Below are positions 6,408 to 10,589 of a DNA stretch of 10,589 bases, piece after piece. The notes beneath the pieces are model-generated. The model had not been told where the DNA came from. It saw only the letters and a program-made list of their open reading frames with translations, and did no database searches. The number at the start of each line of letters is the position of its first letter. Position 1 is the first letter of the stretch. The stretch spans positions 1 through 10,589 of the forward strand of contig QMXC01000018.1 in assembly GCA_003661945.1 (NCBI GenBank). Direction: 5' to 3'. Made by a program: the position numbers and the translations under genes. This DNA is from Candidatus Bathyarchaeota archaeon. Its GTDB lineage: Archaea > Thermoproteota > Bathyarchaeia > Bathyarchaeales > UBA233.

Positions 6408-6413
6408 AGGAGG
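6406..6413 (+). promoter_or_regulatory. Strong ribosome binding site of the tail tube gene
   Basis: AAAGGAGG, 8 bases before ATG 6422, is the longest Shine-Dalgarno in the window. It overlaps the TAA of the terminator gene and fits the high copy number of tube subunits. Confidence 0.75.
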
Positions 6414-6421
6414 AAAACGTT

Positions 6422-7258
6422 ATGTCCACAACCCAAATTTACGGAGGGCACGAAGCCCACGTCTACTTCGTGGAAGAATCCACGTACGGCGAGACGCCTG
6501 CGAATCCCGAAATGTACGCCGTCGGCGTAGTCTCCGAGGTTGAACCGTCCATAAACCCGAACCTGATAAAGGTTCGTGGGATAGGCTCTAGAGACCTCCA
6601 ATATATCCGTCGAGGACTGAGAAGTGCAAGTCTCAAAATCGTCTATTACCTGCAGAACATAAACTTTCTTCAACATATTTCCACGTTGAATTCGATGAGC
6701 ATAGAGGTTTACTACGAAAAATCAAGCAGCGTTGTAAGCCTTCTCTATAAGGGCTGTCGCATAGACAAGCTTTCGGTGAACGTTTCCGCCGAAGAATTGG
6801 TTCAAGTAACCGCTGAAGTTGTTGGGCAAGACATCAGCGTCGGCACGGCGAAAATAGGTGCTAGCTACGGCGACTATTCTGACCCGCCGCTTACATGGTA
6901 TGAAACATACGTGAAAAAGAATGGAGTTGCCTTCGAAAAAGCCACAGATTACAGCTTCACCATAGCGAACAACCTGCGGAGAACAGCCGTAATCCGCTCT
7001 ACGAATGGACATTTGCTCAAGTATTTGCCGGAGAGACACCGCACCCTCACAGGCGAAATCACGTGTGACTTCGAGGATAAAACGGAACTCGACGAAACGG
7101 TAGGCGACTCGGAGTTTACGCTCGAGTTTGGCTTAGGCGGCGAACATAAGGCTTTGTTCAACGGCTGCAAATGGGACGCTGACGCGTTGAGCACACGCGT
7201 AGACGAGCTTGTAGCCCAGAAACTCCCTTTCACGGCAAAGACCGTGAACATAACCTAG
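6422..7258 (+). CDS. Major tail (tube) protein
   Basis: A 278-residue beta-rich protein. The N-terminal part is typical of siphovirus tube subunits: GGHEAHVYFVEESTYGETP, followed by GVVSEVEPSINPNLIKVRGIGSRDLQYIRRG, where the 'viper'-like loop and outward strands are recognisable. The middle holds an Ig-like beta series (VVSLLYKGCRIDKLSVNVSAEE, VQVTAEVVGQDI). The last third contains TGEITCDFEDKTE and FTLEFGLGGEHKALFNGCKW, repeating strand patterns seen in tube proteins, and the end KLPFTAKTVNIT. Hexamers stack around the tape measure to form the tail. It lies between terminator and chaperone genes, as expected, and has the strongest ribosome binding site seen here. The identification rests on pattern, size and neighbours. 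Confidence 0.8.
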   Translation: MSTTQIYGGHEAHVYFVEESTYGETPANPEMYAVGVVSEVEPSINPNLIKVRGIGSRDLQYIRRGLRSASLKIVYYLQNINFLQHISTLNSMSIEVYYEKSSSVVSLLYKGCRIDKLSVNVSAEELVQVTAEVVGQDISVGTAKIGASYGDYSDPPLTWYETYVKKNGVAFEKATDYSFTIANNLRRTAVIRSTNGHLLKYLPERHRTLTGEITCDFEDKTELDETVGDSEFTLEFGLGGEHKALFNGCKWDADALSTRVDELVAQKLPFTAKTVNIT

Positions 7259-7277
7259 CTGTGAGGAGTGAAAAGCC

Positions 7278-7616
7278 TTGCGAACCGAAACGTTGGAGCT
7301 GGACGACCGTTACGGCGAAGAGTATGCTGGACGCTACGTTTTCAGCGAAATCAGCTGGGCTAAACGAAGCCGCATAATCCAGAAACACACAAAGTATCAC
7401 CCGTTAACAGGACAAGTATTAAGCAGCGACTATGTGGCTATCCAAGCTGAAACCATAGTGGCTTCGCTGAAAGAACAGCCAGAGCACAAGCCTATAACCC
7501 TTGAACGGCTGCTCAACGAAGAGGGCGACGGCGTACCCGCGGCGCTCGGCGAACTATTCTCTTCGATAGTCAATAAACTATGCGGCTTGTCGAGCGAGGA
7601 AGCAAAAAATTGGTGA
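7278..7616 (+). CDS. Tail assembly chaperone, upstream (gpG-like) part
   Basis: A 112-residue, mostly helical, acidic protein (RTETLELDDRYGEEYAGRYVF, then EISWAKRSRIIQKHTKYHP, EPLTLERLL-like ITLERLLNEEGDG, LFSSIVNKLCGLSSEEAKNW). It matches the place and character of the gpG-type chaperone that coats the tape measure during tail building, between tube and tape measure. TTG 7278 follows GAGGAG-like sequence at 7263-7268; there is no competing ATG. The final codons carry A AAA AAT at 7604-7610, and the frame closes with TGA at 7614-7616. The next gene overlaps in the -1 frame, so a fraction of ribosomes probably makes a longer gpGT-like product ending at 7807, as in lambda. Confidence 0.75.
   Translation: MRTETLELDDRYGEEYAGRYVFSEISWAKRSRIIQKHTKYHPLTGQVLSSDYVAIQAETIVASLKEQPEHKPITLERLLNEEGDGVPAALGELFSSIVNKLCGLSSEEAKNW
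7604..7610 (+). promoter_or_regulatory. Candidate -1 programmed frameshift site (A AAA AAT)
   Basis: The heptamer fits X XXY YYZ in the reading frame of the upstream chaperone gene (codons AAA AAT, preceded by the A of GCA). It lies two codons before that gene's TGA. Slipping back one base gives AAA AAA and continues with TTG GTG AGG into the open downstream frame. A GGGG/CCCC hairpin (7629-7632 with 7637-7640, loop GAAG) and AGCCT/AGGCT (7646-7650 with 7661-7665) lie 18 and 35 bases downstream as possible stimulators; the spacing is longer than is usual. Confidence 0.6.
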
Positions 7617-7621
7617 GGGCG

Positions 7622-7807
7622 ATGAGAAGGGGGAAGCCCCATCCGAGCCTAACCGCTTTCAGGCTGTGCAAGGAATTTGGGTGGACGCCGCTGGAACTTG
7701 CCCAACAACCAGCTAAAACCATTGAAGAATTCATCGTGATTCTGAACGAGCTTGACACGCAGACAGAAGAGGAAATTCGGAAAGCGAAACGTGGAGCGCG
7801 TCTGTAA
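7622..7807 (+). CDS. Tail assembly chaperone, downstream (gpT-like) part
   Basis: The frame is open from before the upstream chaperone stop and codes for a conserved-looking helical segment: RRGKPHPSLTAFRLCKEFGW, TPLELAQQPAKTIEEF and IVILNELDTQTEEEIRKA. The 'L(C)kefGWtPeeL..qPa' pattern is the usual downstream chaperone domain in siphovirus genomes. Two ways to express it are visible: -1 frameshifting at 7604-7610, giving a fusion with the upstream chaperone that enters this frame at the TTG at 7610, or separate initiation at ATG 7622 behind GGTGAGGG at 7612-7619. The coordinates given use that ATG; an earlier in-frame ATG at 7580 has no ribosome binding site. By analogy with lambda gpGT the fused form would recruit tube subunits. 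It ends with TAA right next to the following ATG. Confidence 0.65.
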   Translation: MRRGKPHPSLTAFRLCKEFGWTPLELAQQPAKTIEEFIVILNELDTQTEEEIRKAKRGARL

Positions 7808-8182
7808 ATGACGTTTGAAATAAGTCTAACCCGTGTTGAAGCTGAGAGCCTTCGGAGAAAGCTTGAAGCCCTAGACTCGAACGTGAAGGAATATGTTCAG
7901 AAGGGATTAGCTGGGATAGGTTTTGAAATAAGCCGGACAGCTAAGAACTTGGCGCCCGTGAAGACCGGCTATCTCCGCTCCACCATACATAGCGAAACAC
8001 GCGGATGGACGGTTAGCGTTGGCGCCCGCGCCCCCTACGCCTTTTTCGTCGAGTTCGGAACCCGGCACTTCGCTGGGAGACGTTTTTTAACCCGTGCTCT
8101 AGAAACGCATCTTCCTCATGTTCACGCGTTTTTAGACGATGCAGTAGCAAGGGCGGTTGAATCTGCAAAGGCTGTGGTTTGA
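7808..8182 (+). CDS. HK97 gp10-like head-tail/tail completion protein
   Basis: A 124-residue protein with a nearly textbook HK97-gp10 pattern: helix EAESLRRKLEALDSNVKEYV (11-30), ISRTAKNLAPVKTGYLRSTI (41-60), VSVGARAPYAFFVEFGTRHF (69-88) and RRFLTRALETHLPHV (91-105). The AP.KTG.LR.SI and YA.FVEFGT motifs are the family's marks. Such proteins act at the head-tail junction or in tail completion (lambda gpZ class). ATG 7808 follows directly on the TAA at 7805-7807 and the end overlaps the next ATG (TGATG). Its place here is unusual: in most siphoviruses this gene lies between stopper and tail terminator, whereas here it lies after the chaperones and before the tape measure. Confidence 0.85.
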   Translation: MTFEISLTRVEAESLRRKLEALDSNVKEYVQKGLAGIGFEISRTAKNLAPVKTGYLRSTIHSETRGWTVSVGARAPYAFFVEFGTRHFAGRRFLTRALETHLPHVHAFLDDAVARAVESAKAVV

Positions 8183-8736
8183 TGAGTTTCCATGAAATAA
8201 GCATAGTGATTCGCGCCGTAAACCGAGCTAGCAACGAGTTCGCCCGCGTAAGCGTTGACGCTGAATCCATGGCTAGGCGAATTCGTTCCGCTGGCGCTGC
8301 TATAGCTGGTTTAGGAGCGGCGAGCAGAGCCGTCGCCTACCTTGGAGGTCAGTTCGGCTTATTGACGGCGGAGCAAACCCGATGGTTGTCGAGTCTCAGC
8401 TACGCTGTTGTCGCTTTAGGCGCTTTTCTACGCACAAGCTTCGGTGCAGCCTTGGCTCAGAAGGTTTACGCTGTTGCCACGGCTTTCGCGTCTAAGGCTA
8501 CTTGGGCTTTTAACTCTGCTTTAGCCATGAAAATCGCGCTGCTAACTCTCGGCGTAGGGTTAATAGTGGCTACAGCTGCCTACACGGCTTGGCTCGCGTC
8601 TTCAACCCGTGAGGCTGCAGAAGCCATGAACCGCTATAACGCAGAGCTCGAAAAAGCTAGGGCTTTTTCTGGAACGGCTTACGGAACAGCTGTCTCACCT
8701 TTAGACGAGCTGCGTAGAAGAGGTGTTGAAACTTGA
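8182..8736 (+). CDS. Very short tape-measure-like protein
   Basis: A 184-residue protein, Ala-rich and helical. It opens with SIVIRAVNRASNEFARVSVDAESM, the typical start of tape measure proteins (a strand followed by 'A.n.AS.ef..v' helix), then a helix rich in A/G (RSAGAAIAGLGAASRAVAYL). Two strongly hydrophobic stretches follow at about 72-92 and 117-139, as in tape measures that carry membrane-active segments. It ends in a charged amphipathic helix (AAEAMNRYNAELEKA). The position between chaperones/gp10 and the hub is right for a tape measure. Most are 600-2000 residues, so this one is exceptionally small; there is no sign of truncation, since the next gene starts within its stop codon with coupled translation. 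ATG 8182 overlaps the preceding TGA; TTG 8179 is an alternative. It could instead be a different tail membrane protein. Confidence 0.55.
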   Translation: MSFHEISIVIRAVNRASNEFARVSVDAESMARRIRSAGAAIAGLGAASRAVAYLGGQFGLLTAEQTRWLSSLSYAVVALGAFLRTSFGAALAQKVYAVATAFASKATWAFNSALAMKIALLTLGVGLIVATAAYTAWLASSTREAAEAMNRYNAELEKARAFSGTAYGTAVSPLDELRRRGVET

Positions 8737-10589
8737 GCGTCCCGTTGCCCTCAGCCGCCGTGTCCTTCGGCGGCATAGCGATTCCCCAGACAGACATAAT
8801 CGACTTGAAAGTGCATCTTGGCTGCACCAACGAGGTTGCGAGCTTCGAGTGCCTAATGGTGAACTTCGACAAGAAGTATACGGAGACCTATCCGATTTCC
8901 GTTGGAATGAACGGGAGCATAAGCATAGGGCGAGGAACCAGCTGCCCGTTAGTTGCAACCGTTCGAGTGGAAGAGGTGATATGCGAATCAACAAGCACCG
9001 AGAACTACATTCGTGTGAAAGGGCGCTGCTGGGGTGAACGTCTCTTCCGTAGATGCGTAACCAAAACCTACGTGAACGTGAAAGCCGAAGAAGTGGTGAA
9101 GGACCTAATCGACAACTATGTTGGCTTAAGCCATACCCGCGACGGAATAGAACTCATAGAAGACACGGACACAACCTACGGAAAGCTGGAATACGAAAAC
9201 ACACCCGTTTTCGAAATCCTCCAGTTCATAGCTGAAACCGCTGAGAAAAACGGAGTCGTAGGCTTCGACTTCCGCGTAGAACCCGACGCAAAATTCGCCT
9301 TCTTCCCACGAAACAGCAAAACTTCTGCTGTCAGCCTCTCAGAACGCGTAGAAGTAAGCCAACACCGCAGGGACATTCACCGAGTAAGAAACAAGATAAC
9401 CGTCTACGGCGCGGCGGAAAAGGCTACTCCTTCAGACCTTGACAGCTGGACAGAAGACCTCACATGCGATGACGGAGAATGGACCGCTGGTTCCGGAACC
9501 GTTTCAAAGGACACCTCGGTTAAAGCCGTAGGCAACGCGAGTATAAAAACCCACGCTGAAAGCCTCTACTACGCCTCATGCCTGTTCACCCTCAACACGG
9601 GAAAAGAAGTAAACTGCAACCATTACACGAGCTTCAGCTTTCAAGTCCGAAGGGAAAGCAGCTTCAACGGCAATCTCGACGTAACCCTCTACGACGACGA
9701 TGAAAAGACTGCCTTTAAAACCGTAACCATAGGCGCGGAGAAATGGTTTAAACTGCAGTTCCGCACGGGAAGAAAAAACGCTGACGAATGGACTGTCGAC
9801 ACGGGCTTCAACTGGTCAAAAATACGGAAAATCCGCTTCGACTGCTGGTTTTCCGGAACAGGCACCGGAAGCTTCTGGATAGACAACCTATACTTTAACC
9901 ACCGCCGTTGGGAAGCAACCCGCGAAGACGCTACAAGCCAAAACGATTACGGGTTAAGGGAACTCATCAAAGTTGACGAAGAACTTCACAGCGACGGCGA
10001 ATGCGACCTACAAGCCAAAGCGCTACTCGAATATTTAAAAGACCCTGCTGAATACCTCACAGTCAAAAGCACGGTCATAGACTATGGAAACACGCCGATT
10101 CTACCTGGAGACAAAATCCACATAACGCTTCCAAACGAAAACGTAGACGGAGACTACCGCGTCGCAAGCGTGGAATACCACGTAAACAACAACCAAATTC
10201 TAGAAGTAACTCTCGAGCTTGGGAAAGAACCAGCACTGCTCTCAAAAGTGATATACGCGTTGCGAAAAGAAACGAGAAGCCTAGCCCGCTACAAAGCCGG
10301 ACCAACCGGAACAGCTGGAACAACGAGTAGTGCTGGCGGAATGCAACAACACGGCAACGAGTGGCATACCCCGGACTTCGCCGAGGAGATGCACACGCAT
10401 GTGGAAGCGGACATAACCGACCTCGACCACGACGCGCAGAAGATTAAAGGAAAACCCGTAGACGATTCCAACATAGGCGACGACAGAATCCTCGTCTACA
10501 AAGCAGCATCAGATTCACTGGTTTACGAGGACAAACCAGCCGGAGGCGGCGGCGCTCACGCGGATACGCATTGCTGCGGCGGCTCCGAC
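8733..10589 (+). CDS. Tail hub protein with inserted jelly-roll domain and fibre-like C-terminus (partial)
   Basis: Open from TTG 8733 to the window end (619 residues seen). Residues 1-228 look like the first half of a gp27/XkdQ-type hub: beta-rich start, KAEEVVKDLIDNYVG (117-131), YENTPVFEILQFIAETAEKN (154-173), then FDFRVEPDAKFAFFPR and RVRNKITVYG. Residues about 236-390 are an inserted beta-sandwich resembling a carbohydrate-binding jelly roll (VSKDTSVKAVGNASIK, FSFQVRR, GNLDVTLYDDD, WFKLQFRTG, IRKIRFDCWFSG, GSFWIDNLYF). The hub resumes at 395-497 (ATREDATSQNDYGLREL, LLEYLKDPAEY, PGDKIHITLP, GDYRVASVEYH). From about 523 a Gly-rich linker leads to fibre motifs: HGNEWHTPDFAEEMHTHVEADITD, GDDRILVYKAASDSLVYED and the Gly-rich HADTHCCGGSD. 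It likely forms the tail tip and binds the host. GAGGTG at 8719-8724 supports the TTG, which overlaps the previous TGA. Confidence 0.75.
   Translation, partial: MSVPLPSAAVSFGGIAIPQTDIIDLKVHLGCTNEVASFECLMVNFDKKYTETYPISVGMNGSISIGRGTSCPLVATVRVEEVICESTSTENYIRVKGRCWGERLFRRCVTKTYVNVKAEEVVKDLIDNYVGLSHTRDGIELIEDTDTTYGKLEYENTPVFEILQFIAETAEKNGVVGFDFRVEPDAKFAFFPRNSKTSAVSLSERVEVSQHRRDIHRVRNKITVYGAAEKATPSDLDSWTEDLTCDDGEWTAGSGTVSKDTSVKAVGNASIKTHAESLYYASCLFTLNTGKEVNCNHYTSFSFQVRRESSFNGNLDVTLYDDDEKTAFKTVTIGAEKWFKLQFRTGRKNADEWTVDTGFNWSKIRKIRFDCWFSGTGTGSFWIDNLYFNHRRWEATREDATSQNDYGLRELIKVDEELHSDGECDLQAKALLEYLKDPAEYLTVKSTVIDYGNTPILPGDKIHITLPNENVDGDYRVASVEYHVNNNQILEVTLELGKEPALLSKVIYALRKETRSLARYKAGPTGTAGTTSSAGGMQQHGNEWHTPDFAEEMHTHVEADITDLDHDAQKIKGKPVDDSNIGDDRILVYKAASDSLVYEDKPAGGGGAHADTHCCGGSD

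Noticed and set aside
8182..8736. Tape measure truncated by a frameshift
   Set aside because: The hub gene starts in the same bases (TTGA) with its own ribosome binding site, leaving no room for a lost continuation at this point. The short length is therefore taken as real, pending comparison with relatives.
8723..9037. Open + strand frame of 104 codons (and another at 9053-9235)
   Set aside because: Both lie within the hub gene frame that is open from 8733 to the window end and has clear hub motifs. Their products are Arg-rich and domain-free, typical of shadow frames.
1..10589. CRISPR array, tRNA gene, insertion sequence or integrase
   Set aside because: No regularly spaced repeats, no cloverleaf-like segment and no transposase or recombinase motif were seen. 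Almost all of the window is covered by virion or cassette genes.

Overview
This window is a stretch of the late (virion morphogenesis) region of a head-tailed virus or provirus, very probably of an archaeon. The archaeal reading rests on T-tract terminators without stem-loops, a TATA-like AT-rich promoter about 50 bp upstream of a start codon, archaeal-style small winged-helix regulators, frequent TTG and GTG starts, and virion proteins that look like those of archaeal siphovirus-like genomes. A Bathyarchaeia-type or related host is my impression from sequence style only and is not demonstrated. No integrase, terminase, portal, tRNA or CRISPR array lies in the window, so provirus and free virus cannot be told apart.

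All genes are on the + strand. Left part (1-2509): the tail end of a winged-helix gene, then the capsid block: a prohead protease fused to a coiled-coil scaffold, a capsid cement protein, and an HK97-fold major capsid protein. Middle (2510-4194): a cassette unrelated to virion building, made of a small winged-helix regulator and a 12-helix MFS transporter. It has a T-rich terminator on its left and a T-tract plus a new promoter on its right, the layout of a phage 'moron'. Right part (4195-10589): head-tail adaptor, a head-closure (stopper) protein carrying a large alpha/alpha-toroid domain at its N-terminus, tail terminator, tail tube, a pair of tail assembly chaperones that look joined by a -1 ribosomal frameshift, an HK97 gp10-like protein, a very short tape-measure candidate, and a tail hub protein with an inserted jelly-roll-like domain and a fibre-like C-terminus that runs off the window.

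Together the genes should make a siphovirus-like particle. The protease clears its own scaffold domain while cement and major capsid protein form the shell. Adaptor and toroid-stopper form the neck, the terminator caps a tube polymerised around the tape measure with chaperone help, and the hub closes the tip and contacts the host. Points worth a second look are the toroid-stopper fusion, the transporter cassette, the A AAA AAT slippery site, the short tape measure, and the lectin-like insert in the hub. The carbohydrate-type folds at both neck and tip suggest glycan binding at two places on the virion, which is inference.
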